This document shows, in pieces, positions 35,105-44,286 of a stretch of DNA of 63,996 bases. Made by a program: the position numbers and the translations under genes. Source of the DNA: Clostridia bacterium (GTDB lineage: Bacteria > Bacillota > Clostridia > Oscillospirales > Acutalibacteraceae); the NCBI GenBank assembly GCA_017516315.1, contig JAFXDE010000029.1:1-63996 (forward strand). Direction: 5' to 3'. The notes beneath the pieces are model-generated. The model saw only the letters and a program-made list of their open reading frames with translations. It had not been told where the DNA came from and made no database searches. Each line of letters begins with the position of its first letter. Position 1 is the stretch's first letter.

Positions 35105-36454
35105 TTTACCCGAAAAATATAAAGAGAGAATGAAAAGGCTTCTCGGTGAGGAATACGAGTCCTACGAAAGGTCTCTCGTCGAAGCTCCCGTCAGAGCCTT
35201 CAGAGTAAATACGGACAAAATAAGTGTAGAGGAATTTGAGAAAATATGTCCCTTCCCTCACGAAAAAATACCCTACTGTGATAACGGATTTTATTTTACC
35301 TACGATAAGATAGGTAATCATCCCTTCCATCATGCAGGTATGATTTATGTTCAGGAGCCGGGCGCTATGGCACCTGCCGAATGTGTGGACTTTGACCCTG
35401 AGTGGAGAGTTCTGGATATGTGCGCCGCACCCGGAGGCAAAAGCACACAGATGAAAAACAAGCTCGGTGAAAGGGGAGTTCTCGTGTCAAACGAGATAAT
35501 ACCCTCGCGCTGTAAGATTCTTACGGGAAATATCGAGAGACTCGGTCTTCGTAATACTATTACTACCTGCGCTGATACGGAAAGGCTGACTAGACTCTTC
35601 GGCAAGGATTTCGACCTTATAATGGTTGATGCACCCTGCAGCGGAGAGGGAATGTTCCGTAAGGAGGAAATGGCCGTCAGCGAATGGAGCGTGGAAAATG
35701 TCCGTCTCTGTGCCGAAAGACAGCTTTCAATTTTAGATAATGCCGTTGACCTTCTTAAGGATGGCGGATACATAATTTATGCTACCTGCACCTTTTCCCA
35801 GGAGGAAAACGAAATGGTTATCGACAGCTTTTTAAAGAGGTATCCTGAGTTTGAGCTTAAAGAGGCTACACAGAGAGTAAGAGAAAACACCTGTGACGGA
35901 ATTACCTTTGACGGCTGCCAGACGGAGAACATTCATTTCTGCCGAAGATTTTATCCTCATAAAAGCAGAGGTGAGGGTCAGTTTATGGCGGTGCTTAAAA
36001 GCACTGCAGAGCCTTCTTACGGAAAGCCGGAGGCCAAAAAGAAGAAAACCGGGAAAACTCCGCTGTTACGGATTTTCTCGACAGCGTTCTTACACAATAC
36101 GATAAAAATAATGTAACGGTAAACGGTGAGAGAGCAGGCTATTTTACGGCTGATTTTCCTGTACCGGATGCTTATTTTTCCTGCGGTGTTACTGTGGGCG
36201 AAATAAAGAAAAGCTATATTCAGCCTCATCATCAGTTCTTTATGGCTATGGGAAAGGACTTTAAAAGAAAAATTGACCTGGAGCCTGATTCACCCGAGCT
36301 TATGAAGTATCTTCGCGGAGAGGAGATAACTGCAGAAACGGAAAACGGCTGGGCAGTAGTTACGGTGAACTCTTGTCCCATAGGCGGCATCAAGGTGGTT
36401 TCCGGCAGGGGCAAAAACCATTATCCCAAGGGTCTGAGATTAAAAGGAGTGTAA
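35097..36454 (+). pseudogene. RsmF-like (NOL1/NOP2/Sun) rRNA m5C methyltransferase, frameshifted
   Basis: Class I SAM methyltransferase of the RsmF/YebU type. The first frame (to 36116) carries the SAM site LDMCAAPGGKSTQMKNKLGE, VDAPCSGEGMFRKEE (motif IV Cys) and YATCTFSQEENEMVI (motif VI Cys). The C-terminal RNA-binding part continues only in the -1 frame, from about 36050 (AVTDFLDSVLTQYDKNN) to PIGGIKV and NHYPKGLRLKGV at 36454. Joining the frames gives ~452 residues, the family norm. One base appears missing near 36032-36058, within A-rich sequence. The ATG at 35097 has AAGGATG 6 nt upstream. Either a real disabling mutation or an assembly indel. Confidence 0.85.
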
Positions 36455-36457
36455 AAA

Positions 36458-37768
36458 ATGATTAAGATGTACGGTGCTAACCTTTTCGGAAAGCTTATGA
36501 CTATGCTTTTTACCGCTTTTTTCGGCGTTCTCTCTATCGGTACGGGTACGGGCAAGACACCTCCCGAGGTGCCCGAGGACTTTGAGCCTGTTTTGCGTTT
36601 TGCCGTGTGCAGTGATGTTCATTTAAGCGGTGATGAGGATGATGTGAACGCCAAGGAATTCCGCGAATTCTTTACACAGAGCTACTCTTACAGTAAAAAA
36701 AGCGATACATATAAAAGACTTGATGCTGTTATGATATGCGGTGATTTTACTGACTGGGGCAGAGAAAAGGAATATAAAATGTACCGTGAAATAGTATCTG
36801 AGGAGCTTAAGGGCGACACAAAGCATCTGGTTTGTATGGGTAATCACGAATTCATCGAGGAAAGAGAAACCGAGGGCATCAATGCCTTCGATAACTTCAG
36901 AAAATATGTTAATGAAAATACCGATACTCATGAGATTATAAACGGATACCATTTTATAGGTCTTTCCTATTCGGATAAGGATGAAAACTACGATGACGCT
37001 AAAATAGAATGGCTTAAGTCAGAGCTTGATAAGGCCGTAGCAGACACGGGGGATAAGCCGATTTTTGTTTATCAGCACCCTCATCCTACGCTTACGGTCT
37101 ACGGCAGTATAAACTGGAGCGAAATTAAAATCAGTCTCGCTCTCAAGGTTTATCCTCAGGTTATCGATTTCTCGGGACATTCCCATTACTGTGCATCAGA
37201 TCCACGCTCCATTCATCAGGGTAAGTTTACAGCAGTAGGCACGGGCGGTATTACAGGCCTTGAGGGAAATGTCAATTATGTCGACGGTAATGCGGGTACA
37301 CAGAAGCCCTCCTCGAGCTACGAGATAGTCGAGGCAGATGCCGAGGGTAATGTAAGAATAAGAATCTTTGACGGATACAGCGATATGTTTTATCCCGAAA
37401 ATGACTATTATTTTCCGAAGGGTGAAAAAATATACACCTGGGGCAATATGAAATCCTTTGATACCAAGCCGGTTTTCTCGGAGGGTGAAATAACCGCCGA
37501 AGTAAATGAAAAGGGTGAAGCTGTTATTTCCTTCCCCGATGCAAAGGGTCACTACGATGCGGTAAGCTATAATGTAACCGTGAAAAACAGCAGCGGCAAG
37601 ACTGTATTCTGCTCATCGGTTATATCCGAATATGTCAGTGCAGTCGATGACGGTGCTTCTGTTAACATCGGAAGGCAGGAAAAGGGTGAATACAGCGTCA
37701 GCATAAAGGCTGTAAGTCCCTACGCGAAAATCGGACCGGCGATTGAAGGGTCGGTTACAGTAGAATAA
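36458..37768 (+). CDS. Calcineurin-like metallophosphoesterase, exported
   Basis: Protein of 436 residues. The metal-binding motifs of the family are visible: D-x-H in CSDVHLSGDED, GD in MICGDFTDWG, GNHE in VCMGNHEFIEE, H in YQHPHPT and GHSHYC. The N-terminus (LFGKLMTMLFTAFFGVLSIG) is hydrophobic and probably a signal peptide or anchor. An Ig-like C-terminal part starts around residue 335 (AEVNEKGEAVISFPDAKG). The ATG follows AAAAGGAGTG, 3 nt after the broken methyltransferase gene. Substrate unknown. Confidence 0.85.
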   Translation: MIKMYGANLFGKLMTMLFTAFFGVLSIGTGTGKTPPEVPEDFEPVLRFAVCSDVHLSGDEDDVNAKEFREFFTQSYSYSKKSDTYKRLDAVMICGDFTDWGREKEYKMYREIVSEELKGDTKHLVCMGNHEFIEERETEGINAFDNFRKYVNENTDTHEIINGYHFIGLSYSDKDENYDDAKIEWLKSELDKAVADTGDKPIFVYQHPHPTLTVYGSINWSEIKISLALKVYPQVIDFSGHSHYCASDPRSIHQGKFTAVGTGGITGLEGNVNYVDGNAGTQKPSSSYEIVEADAEGNVRIRIFDGYSDMFYPENDYYFPKGEKIYTWGNMKSFDTKPVFSEGEITAEVNEKGEAVISFPDAKGHYDAVSYNVTVKNSSGKTVFCSSVISEYVSAVDDGASVNIGRQEKGEYSVSIKAVSPYAKIGPAIEGSVTVE

Positions 37769-37782
37769 TTCGTACACTTTAT

Positions 37783-37821
37783 AAAAACTGCTGTCTGCCG
37801 TAAAGGCGGACAGCAGTTTTT
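37783..37821 (+). terminator. Terminator after the metallophosphoesterase gene
   Basis: A 16-bp stem AAAAACTGCTGTC...GACAGCAGTTTTT with a short loop and T-run. Confidence 0.93.
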
Positions 37822-37976
37822 ACAGTCTGAAAAAATACCCAATTTTTCCATACTTTTGTTTACAAAATTTTTCATTTATTAAGTGTCTTTACTATTGATT
37901 TAAAAGCGCAAAAGATGTAAACTATAATAGTACAATGAAGTATTATGTCTTAATTTGAAAAATAAAGGTGAACGGA

Positions 37977-38771
37977 TTGAAAAAAGCGATTATTTTAATG
38001 ATAGTCTGTGCACTTCTGATAAGCTATCCCGTGAGTAATTTCTGCACTGTAGTAGGTGAAAATTATAAGGAAAAAGCAGATACATCAGAGGGCATTTCCT
38101 ATATAGAAAATCTTGATAAGGCGGATATAAGCCGGGCAGAGGCTCTCGTTAAAGAGGCCGAGGAAATAAGAAACTACATCCCGAAAAGTAATTCTGAGCG
38201 TGTGGCTGAAATCCTTTATAAGCTGGATAAGGGAAAGACCACCTATAAAAAGGTGCTCAAGGATGTTTATTTTATGGGTGACTCGCTCATTAACGGTCTC
38301 GAATCCTACGAAATTCTCAATGAAAAGAAGATTTACAGTAAGGTGAGCGCTTCTCTTTATCATTTAGCGGATAACTATAAAAAGGTAATAAAAAAGGAGC
38401 CTAAGGTTATTGTGCTTCACTACGGCCTGAATGCTCTGGGATATACCGATGAAGCTCTCGACGGATATGTAAAGATGTACAGTAAGTACATAAAAAAAAT
38501 GAAGAAGAAGCTTCCCGATACCCGTATTATCGTTTCCTCTATTTTCCCCGTGGACAGAAAGGTAGCTAAGGATAAGCTTTTTAAAAGAATCAAGCCTTAT
38601 AATAAAGCTATGAAAAAAATGTGTAAGGATCTTGAGGTGGATTATCTGGATAATAATCCTCTTTTCAAGGAAATCGAATACTGCTACGGAAGAGACGGAA
38701 TACATCTTCCCGAGTATTTTTACAGGGATTACTGGCTTAAATATCTTATAAAAGAAATGGAGATAGTCTGA
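37977..38771 (+). CDS. SGNH/GDSL-type secreted hydrolase-like protein
   Basis: Exported protein of 264 residues. An N-terminal signal anchor (KKAIILMIVCALLISYPVSN) is followed by a helical spacer and an SGNH fold: block I FMGDSLINGLESY (nucleophile Ser), block III HYGLNALGY, block V GRDGIHLPE (Asp-His pair). The TTG at 37977 is preferred because AAGGTG lies 6 nt before it; a GTG at 37968 overlaps that site. First gene of a four-gene run with DUF4358, MBOAT and DHHW proteins. Probably transfers or removes acyl groups on a surface glycan (inference). Confidence 0.8.
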   Translation: MKKAIILMIVCALLISYPVSNFCTVVGENYKEKADTSEGISYIENLDKADISRAEALVKEAEEIRNYIPKSNSERVAEILYKLDKGKTTYKKVLKDVYFMGDSLINGLESYEILNEKKIYSKVSASLYHLADNYKKVIKKEPKVIVLHYGLNALGYTDEALDGYVKMYSKYIKKMKKKLPDTRIIVSSIFPVDRKVAKDKLFKRIKPYNKAMKKMCKDLEVDYLDNNPLFKEIEYCYGRDGIHLPEYFYRDYWLKYLIKEMEIV

Positions 38772-39247
38772 TGAGCAAGGCAGGAGCAGGACAGATAATA
38801 TGTATTATACTTCTGGTTGTTTTTATCGGCGTTTCCTTTTTCGGTAAAGCCGACACAGTCAAAACCGCCGAGGAGATAGCGGAGGCAGTTGTAGCTGAGT
38901 TAAGCACTGAGGGGCTTCAGCGCTTTGACGGAGAGAGACTTTCCTCACAGCTCGGCATCGACGGGGGAGAGTTCGAGTCCTTCGTGTACTATGGCAGTGA
39001 GGATATAATGGATGTCCGCGAGCTTCTTATTATACGCGGCAGAGAAGCTTCCGACCTTGAAGTTGTCAAGGAGCTGATAGAAAAAAAGGCGGAAGAAAAG
39101 TATAATACCTATAAGGATTATGACCCGATAGCCTCGGCTCTTTTGGAAAAAAGAGTCATAGAGAGCAGAAGGGGAGCAGTAATATATATCGTACATGACA
39201 GTCCGTCAGCAGGGCTGGAGGCATTTTTAAAGTGTGTGGAAGAGTAA
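38771..39247 (+). CDS. DUF4358 family membrane-anchored protein
   Basis: Protein of 158 residues with an N-terminal hydrophobic anchor (IICIILLVVFIGVSFFG). The extracytoplasmic part matches DUF4358: FVYYGSEDIMDVRELLIIRG, AEEKYNTYKDYDPIASALLE. Such proteins recur next to MBOAT acyltransferases and DHHW proteins in Clostridia, but no activity is established. The ATG shares one base with the preceding TGA stop, indicating tight coupling. Confidence 0.85.
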   Translation: MSKAGAGQIICIILLVVFIGVSFFGKADTVKTAEEIAEAVVAELSTEGLQRFDGERLSSQLGIDGGEFESFVYYGSEDIMDVRELLIIRGREASDLEVVKELIEKKAEEKYNTYKDYDPIASALLEKRVIESRRGAVIYIVHDSPSAGLEAFLKCVEE

Positions 39248-39280
39248 ATCTTCCGTTATAATTTTGTTTGAGGTGTAAAA

Positions 39281-40699
39281 ATGGTATTCAGCAGTGCCAC
39301 TTTTTTGTTTTTGTTTTTACCCTTTACTTTAGTGCTTTATAATCTTAAGCTTTTTAAGGATAAGGACAAAGAAACGGTAAAAAAGAATACGGTTCTTCTT
39401 ATAATGAGCCTTATATTTTATGCATGGGGAGAGCCCGTGTATATTATTTTAATGCTTCTGAGTATTCTTTATAACTACTTTGCGGCTATTGATATCGACA
39501 GTTACATAGGCAGTCCGAGAAGAAAGAAAGCTGTCTTTATCTGTGCTCTTATTTTTAATATATTTGTTTTAGGCTTTTTCAAATACTACGGCTTTATAGT
39601 CGAAAGCATAAACAGCCTTTTCTCTCTTTCGTTGCCTGTAAGAGACATTCCTCTTCCTGTAGGTATATCCTTTTATACCTTTCAGATACTCTCCTACATT
39701 ATCGACGTTTACCGTGGTGATGTAAAGGCACAGAAAAATATAATCCCCTTTGCCGCATATATCTCTATGTTTCCGCAGCTTATTGCAGGACCTATCGTTC
39801 AGTATTACGATGTCGAAAAGCAGCTTACGGACAGAGAGGTTACCACGGAAAAATTCGCTGCAGGAATTATGTTTTTCATAAAGGGCTTGGGTAAAAAGCT
39901 TATCTTTGCAAATACCGTAGGTGCCGTCTATACAGAAATACTCGCCGGGGATATTCCCTCTCTTTCAGTAGCTACCTCGTGGATAGGTATAATTTGCTAT
40001 ACTCTGCAGATCTATTTCGATTTCAGCGGTTACTCGGATATGGCTGTGGGACTCGGTAAAATGCTTGGCTTTGACTTCGTGCAGAATTTTAATTTCCCCT
40101 ATAAGGCTACGAGCATCACCGATTTTTGGAGAAGATGGCATATAAGCCTCAGCAGCTGGTTCAGGGATTATGTATATATTCCCTTGGGCGGAAACAGAAA
40201 AGGCAAGATAAGAACAGTTTTGAACATTCTTATCGTATGGTCTCTTACGGGTCTGTGGCACGGTGCAGCCTGGAATTTTCTGGCTTGGGGTGCTTTTTAC
40301 GGCTTACTTCTTATCGCTGAAAAGTATGTCTTTGCTAAGGTTACTGAAAGGCTTCCCGTGTTTATAAAATACCCGTTGACAATGCTTATAGTTATGATAG
40401 GCTGGGTATTCTTCTCGGGAGAGAATCTTTCCTCAGCGTTAGCTTATCTTAAGAGTATGTTCGGTCTTTACGGAAACAGCTTCATTGACAGCAGGGCGGA
40501 ATATCTCTTTTCTGAAAACGCTTTTTTGCTTGCAATTATGATTCTTTGCGCTACAGGTGCCTTTGCCGCCCTTCCCCGTCTTAAGAAATTCCGCTTTAAT
40601 ATAGCGGTGATGAGTGTGGGCTACACGACACTCTTTATCCTTTGCATAATTTATCTTATCAGTGAAACCTATAATCCCTTCCTTTATTTCAGATTCTGA
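39281..40699 (+). CDS. MBOAT O-acyltransferase, AlgI/DltB-like
   Basis: Integral membrane protein of 472 residues with about 11 hydrophobic helices. The MBOAT signature is clear: FDFSGYSDMAVGLGKMLGF, FNFPYKATSITDFWRRWHIS and the catalytic His in SLTGLWHGAAWNFLAWG. AlgI-type proteins pass acetyl groups across the membrane to extracytoplasmic partners that O-acetylate polysaccharide. ATG after GAGGTG. It sits between DUF4358 and DHHW genes with short gaps, so the four form an operon. Confidence 0.93.
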   Translation: MVFSSATFLFLFLPFTLVLYNLKLFKDKDKETVKKNTVLLIMSLIFYAWGEPVYIILMLLSILYNYFAAIDIDSYIGSPRRKKAVFICALIFNIFVLGFFKYYGFIVESINSLFSLSLPVRDIPLPVGISFYTFQILSYIIDVYRGDVKAQKNIIPFAAYISMFPQLIAGPIVQYYDVEKQLTDREVTTEKFAAGIMFFIKGLGKKLIFANTVGAVYTEILAGDIPSLSVATSWIGIICYTLQIYFDFSGYSDMAVGLGKMLGFDFVQNFNFPYKATSITDFWRRWHISLSSWFRDYVYIPLGGNRKGKIRTVLNILIVWSLTGLWHGAAWNFLAWGAFYGLLLIAEKYVFAKVTERLPVFIKYPLTMLIVMIGWVFFSGENLSSALAYLKSMFGLYGNSFIDSRAEYLFSENAFLLAIMILCATGAFAALPRLKKFRFNIAVMSVGYTTLFILCIIYLISETYNPFLYFRF

Positions 40700-40709
40700 G
40701 AGGTTTTAA

Positions 40710-41903
40710 ATGGAAAACAACGAATTTATTAAATCAGAAAATATACCTGAAAATAAGCCTAAAAAGCCGAAGGGCAAGCTTATATTTTCTCTTCTCATCA
40801 GCGTTTTCTGTCTGATTATTTTCGCAGGCGGAGCTTCGCTTCTTACGGGAGAGGACAAAAGCTTTTCAGAGTCCGAAAACAGAGTGCTGGCTACTATGCC
40901 TCATCTTTCTGTAAGTTCTCTTAAGGACGGCACATTTATGAAGGACTTCGAAACCTATCTTACGGACCAGTTTGCTTTCAGAGACAGAATAATCGGCTTG
41001 AAGACCTCCTTTGACCGTATTTTGGGCAAAACAGAATCGGGTGGAGTATACATCGGAAAGGACGGTTATCTTTTCTCTGTACCTATTCCCTTCGACGAAA
41101 AAAAGACTGAGGAAACAGCTGACGCTATCAGTCTTTTCGCAGACAGCAACAGCGACTCGGGGATAATTTTTATGATGAGCCCTAACAGCAGCTATATTTA
41201 CGGTGAAAAGCTTCCCGATAAGCTTTCCTTGGCAGACCAGAATTATCTTATAAAGGATACGGAAAACTGTATCCACAGTGAAAAAATAGATTTTGTAAAC
41301 CTTTCTGAAGCTTTTATGGCTAAAAAAGACGAGGTGCAGCTTTTCTATAAAACTGATCATCATTGGACTACGAGGGCGGCGGCCATCGCCTTTGAGGAGC
41401 TTATGAAAAGGTGGGAAAAGTCCACAGCAGAGGTAAAGCTCGAATATTTCACTGTGACAGACAGCTTTCAGGGTACACTCAGCTCGAAGTCGGGAGTAAG
41501 CTCATCGAGCGATATAATAGAAATCTGTGTACCCCAAAGTGAAAAAATTACCTATGTGGCAGATTTCGAAAACGGCGAAAAGAAAAAGGCTACTCTTTTT
41601 GATTCCTCCAAGCTGGAGCAAAAAAACAAATATGAGGTTTTCACGGGCGGTAACTACGGGAAAATCGTTATAGATACCACATCATCCAGTAAGGATACCC
41701 TTCTTGTCATAAAGGATTCTTACGCTAACTGTATGCTTCCTATGCTGACTCCCTTTTTCGCTAAGATTGTAGTTGTTGACCCGAGATACACCGAAGAGAA
41801 GCTTTCGGTGCTGACGGAAGAAAATACATTTTCACATATTCTTTTTCTTTATAATCTCGATACCTTCCTTGCGGATACCTCTCTTAAGGAAGTGCTGAAA
41901 TAG
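40710..41903 (+). CDS. DHHW-motif (AlgJ/AlgX-like) acetyltransferase partner
   Basis: Protein of 397 residues with one N-terminal membrane anchor (~25-45, LIFSLLISVFCLIIFAGGAS). The family motif YKTDHHWTTRAAAIAFEEL and the late SGNH-like VIKDSYANCMLPMLTPFF are present. DHHW proteins act with MBOAT proteins as the extracytoplasmic O-acetyltransferase. It starts 10 nt after the MBOAT gene and is followed by a terminator, so it closes the operon. Confidence 0.9.
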   Translation: MENNEFIKSENIPENKPKKPKGKLIFSLLISVFCLIIFAGGASLLTGEDKSFSESENRVLATMPHLSVSSLKDGTFMKDFETYLTDQFAFRDRIIGLKTSFDRILGKTESGGVYIGKDGYLFSVPIPFDEKKTEETADAISLFADSNSDSGIIFMMSPNSSYIYGEKLPDKLSLADQNYLIKDTENCIHSEKIDFVNLSEAFMAKKDEVQLFYKTDHHWTTRAAAIAFEELMKRWEKSTAEVKLEYFTVTDSFQGTLSSKSGVSSSSDIIEICVPQSEKITYVADFENGEKKKATLFDSSKLEQKNKYEVFTGGNYGKIVIDTTSSSKDTLLVIKDSYANCMLPMLTPFFAKIVVVDPRYTEEKLSVLTEENTFSHILFLYNLDTFLADTSLKEVLK

Positions 41904-41934
41904 CAGGCTGTTTACCGATAGCCTGTTGTTTTTA
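41904..41934 (+). terminator. Terminator of the MBOAT-DHHW operon
   Basis: CAGGCT / AGCCTG stem with a 10-nt loop and T-rich tail. Confidence 0.75.
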
Positions 41935-42061
41935 TTTTAAAATGTGAAAAAAATTATCATTTTGTCAAAAAACATCGAAAAAACTATTGATTTAAAAGAA
42001 AAACTATGATACTATGTGATAAGCAAAATGTTAATATTTATCACATTTTAGGAGAGATTAT

Positions 42062-42655
42062 ATGTCAGAAAGCATTAATTTAGCGCTAATGGATCCCGAG
42101 GGAGGAGATGGAGAGGATGTGTCTGAAATCAATTTAAGTCTGTCCGTTTCCGGTGAAAAGATTTATCTTATCAGGAAACTGCTTAAGAATACGGGAGAGG
42201 AAAACAGCAAAGAGGTAGCAGAATCTCTTATAAGAATGATGTTTCAGGAGAAAAGAGATAATCTTGAGTCAGCCTCCCTGAGCGATTTTGAGGAGGCGGC
42301 AACCTTTGTGCTGGGTGAATTCGGAATTCCTGCCCATACCAAGGGCTACAGATATCTCAGAGAAGCTATTGTTCTGGTGGCACAGAGTCCGGTTCTTGTA
42401 GAAGGAATAACAAAAAGTCTCTATCCTGCAATCGCAGCTCTTCACGGAACTACATCCACCAGAGTCGAAAGAGTGGTGAGACACGCCATAGAAAGCGGCT
42501 GTATGAGGGGAGACACACAAGCACTGTATTATTATTTCCCACACAGCATTTCTAAGGATAAGCTGAAGCCTACCAATGCAGAGTTCATCGCGGTTATGGG
42601 AGATGTAGTCAAAAAGAGAGTGTCGAAGAGACAGCTTGTTTTTGCAGACCTTTAA
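42062..42655 (+). CDS. Orphan Spo0A C-terminal-domain regulator without a receiver
   Basis: Protein of 197 residues. Residues ~85-195 match the Spo0A DNA-binding domain: LGEFGIPAHTKGYRYLREAI, GITKSLYPAIAALHGTTSTR, VERVVRHAIESG, and a tail of PTNAEFIAVMGD. The first ~80 residues are acidic then helical and are not a receiver domain: there is no phosphoacceptor Asp block or Lys. The ATG follows AGGAGAGATT. It could bind 0A-box-like DNA independently of phosphorelay, or be controlled by its own N-terminal domain. Monocistronic. Confidence 0.85.
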   Translation: MSESINLALMDPEGGDGEDVSEINLSLSVSGEKIYLIRKLLKNTGEENSKEVAESLIRMMFQEKRDNLESASLSDFEEAATFVLGEFGIPAHTKGYRYLREAIVLVAQSPVLVEGITKSLYPAIAALHGTTSTRVERVVRHAIESGCMRGDTQALYYYFPHSISKDKLKPTNAEFIAVMGDVVKKRVSKRQLVFADL

Positions 42656-42661
42656 AAAGAA

Positions 42662-42692
42662 AGAATCACTGCGTTCGCAGTGATTCTATTTT
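42662..42692. terminator. Bidirectional terminator between the Spo0A-like and LCP genes
   Basis: Perfect 12-bp stem AGAATCACTGCG / CGCAGTGATTCT with a TT turn, then ATTTTT. The flanking genes converge. Confidence 0.88.
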
Positions 42693-42696
42693 TCTT

Positions 42697-44106
42697 TTAA
42701 TTCTTTTCCTTATCATAAAGAAATGATTTAAGGATTTCTTTATTTTTTTCCAGATCCATTTTGAGAACTAACTGTCCCGAAATTCTCGCATCTGTCCAGG
42801 TGTCCTCGGCAGGAATCTGCTGCTGCTCTATGTCATAGTGGATGTAGCGAAGAGCAGCTCCTGCGGCAAGGCCGATAAGCTCGCCTTTATTTATATCTGT
42901 CGAGATGTTAGGCAGTACCTGCTTTACTATACTCATAAGCTTGAAGGGATTGGTTTTAAGAGCCTTGTTTACTATGGCACCGATAACCTTTCTCTGTCTT
43001 TCAGTTCTTCTGAAGTCGTTATCGACATATCTTATACGGCAGTACCAGAGTGCGGTTTTGCCGTTCATGTGGTTGGTGCCCTTTTTGACCTTTTTGAGCT
43101 TTACCTCTTCGCGCATATATTTGGCTTCTGCCTCGGTAACACCGTCTACCGTGATTCCGCCCAAAAGGTCAACGAGCTGACGGAAAACCTTGAAATCAAC
43201 CATAATATAATTGTCGATATCGACTCCGAAGTTATATTCGAGAGTATCCATTACCAGCTGTGTTCCGCCGTAGGAAAAGGCTGCATTAAGCTTAGTATTG
43301 TATTTTTTTGAGGGAATGTATACATAGCTGTCACGAAGAAATGAGGTAAGCTTTAATTTTTTATTCTGCTTATCGATGGAAAAGAGCATCATAGTGTCCG
43401 AGCGCTGACCCTCTACCTCGCTTCGGGTGTCGCTGCCGAGGAAAAGGATGTTTACTACATCGTCCCTCGAGACGAGAGAGCTTTCATTCACATAGGCGTT
43501 AGGTACGATTGTTTCGTCGTAGCTCAGACCGTTGATTGCCGAAATACCGTAGCCGACAAGAGCAATAAACAGAGCCGTAATAATGCCTAAAAAAGAAAGA
43601 GTGATAATTTTCTTTTTTGAGACGGGAGCCTTTGGCGGGGGAGCGCTGCGGTGAGAGCCTTCTCTGCTCATTCTTACGGGCTTCTGATGCTGAGGCTGAC
43701 TTACTCTTGCACCCTGAGGTGTTCTGTTTATTTGAGAGGGGTGCTGAACAGGTCTGGTCTGATGTACCTGTGAGGAGGGTTGCTTCTGAGGGGTGGCTTT
43801 ACTCTGAGAGGATGAAGCCGGTCTTCTGCTTATCTCGTCATAGCTGTGGGCACCTGCTGAGGAAACGGGTCTGCCCTTAGGAGTTCTGTCCACGGGTCCC
43901 TCGCTTATACTGTCCTCTTCGGGAAGATGAACACGGAATTTTTCTTTATCTGAAAAGGCGTTTGAGCTGCCCTTGCTTTTGAAATCAAGAGAAAAGCTTT
44001 CGTCAAAATAATCTGTATCTGTAAACTCGTTAGGTGAATAACGGCGGGAGCTTCTATTATTATCTGAACTTTTTTTCTTTTTGTCGGAAAAATAAATATC
44101 GTCCAT
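42697..44106 (-). CDS. LytR-CpsA-Psr (LCP) family cell-wall ligase
   Basis: Protein of 469 residues. A long Ser/Pro/Gln-rich cytoplasmic N-terminus (~1-165) is followed by one transmembrane helix (~167-190, IITLSFLGIITALFIALVGY) and an extracytoplasmic LCP domain: NILFLGSDTRSEVEGQRSDT, TSFLRDSYVYIP, LVDLLGGITVDGV and WYCRIRYVDNDFRRTERQRK. LCP proteins attach teichoic acids or capsule glycans to peptidoglycan. The unusually long disordered cytoplasmic tail could be a regulatory target. Monocistronic with its own promoter. Confidence 0.93.
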   Translation of the reverse strand: MDDIYFSDKKKKSSDNNRSSRRYSPNEFTDTDYFDESFSLDFKSKGSSNAFSDKEKFRVHLPEEDSISEGPVDRTPKGRPVSSAGAHSYDEISRRPASSSQSKATPQKQPSSQVHQTRPVQHPSQINRTPQGARVSQPQHQKPVRMSREGSHRSAPPPKAPVSKKKIITLSFLGIITALFIALVGYGISAINGLSYDETIVPNAYVNESSLVSRDDVVNILFLGSDTRSEVEGQRSDTMMLFSIDKQNKKLKLTSFLRDSYVYIPSKKYNTKLNAAFSYGGTQLVMDTLEYNFGVDIDNYIMVDFKVFRQLVDLLGGITVDGVTEAEAKYMREEVKLKKVKKGTNHMNGKTALWYCRIRYVDNDFRRTERQRKVIGAIVNKALKTNPFKLMSIVKQVLPNISTDINKGELIGLAAGAALRYIHYDIEQQQIPAEDTWTDARISGQLVLKMDLEKNKEILKSFLYDKEKN

Positions 44107-44138
44107 AATATCCTCCTTATGATATTATCATCCTTTTT

Positions 44139-44167
44139 ATTGTACCTCAAAAAGAGCAAAAACTCAA
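44139..44167 (-). promoter_or_regulatory. LCP gene promoter
   Basis: Minus strand: TTGAGT, 17 nt, TACAAT, ending 33 nt before the ATG. Confidence 0.7.
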
Positions 44168-44286
44168 TACCTTTTAAATATTATCAGAAAAACTTAAGAT
44201 ATCTCTGCTCCCGTTACTGAAAAAGTATAAAAAGGTATTTTTGAGTAAAAATATTATACGGATAATTAACGGAAAGCGGTGGTAAG

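Noticed and set aside
36032-36060. Programmed -1 frameshift in the RsmF-like gene
   Set aside because: The site has A-rich sequence but no proper X XXY YYZ heptamer in the right phase and no clear stimulatory structure; an indel is simpler.
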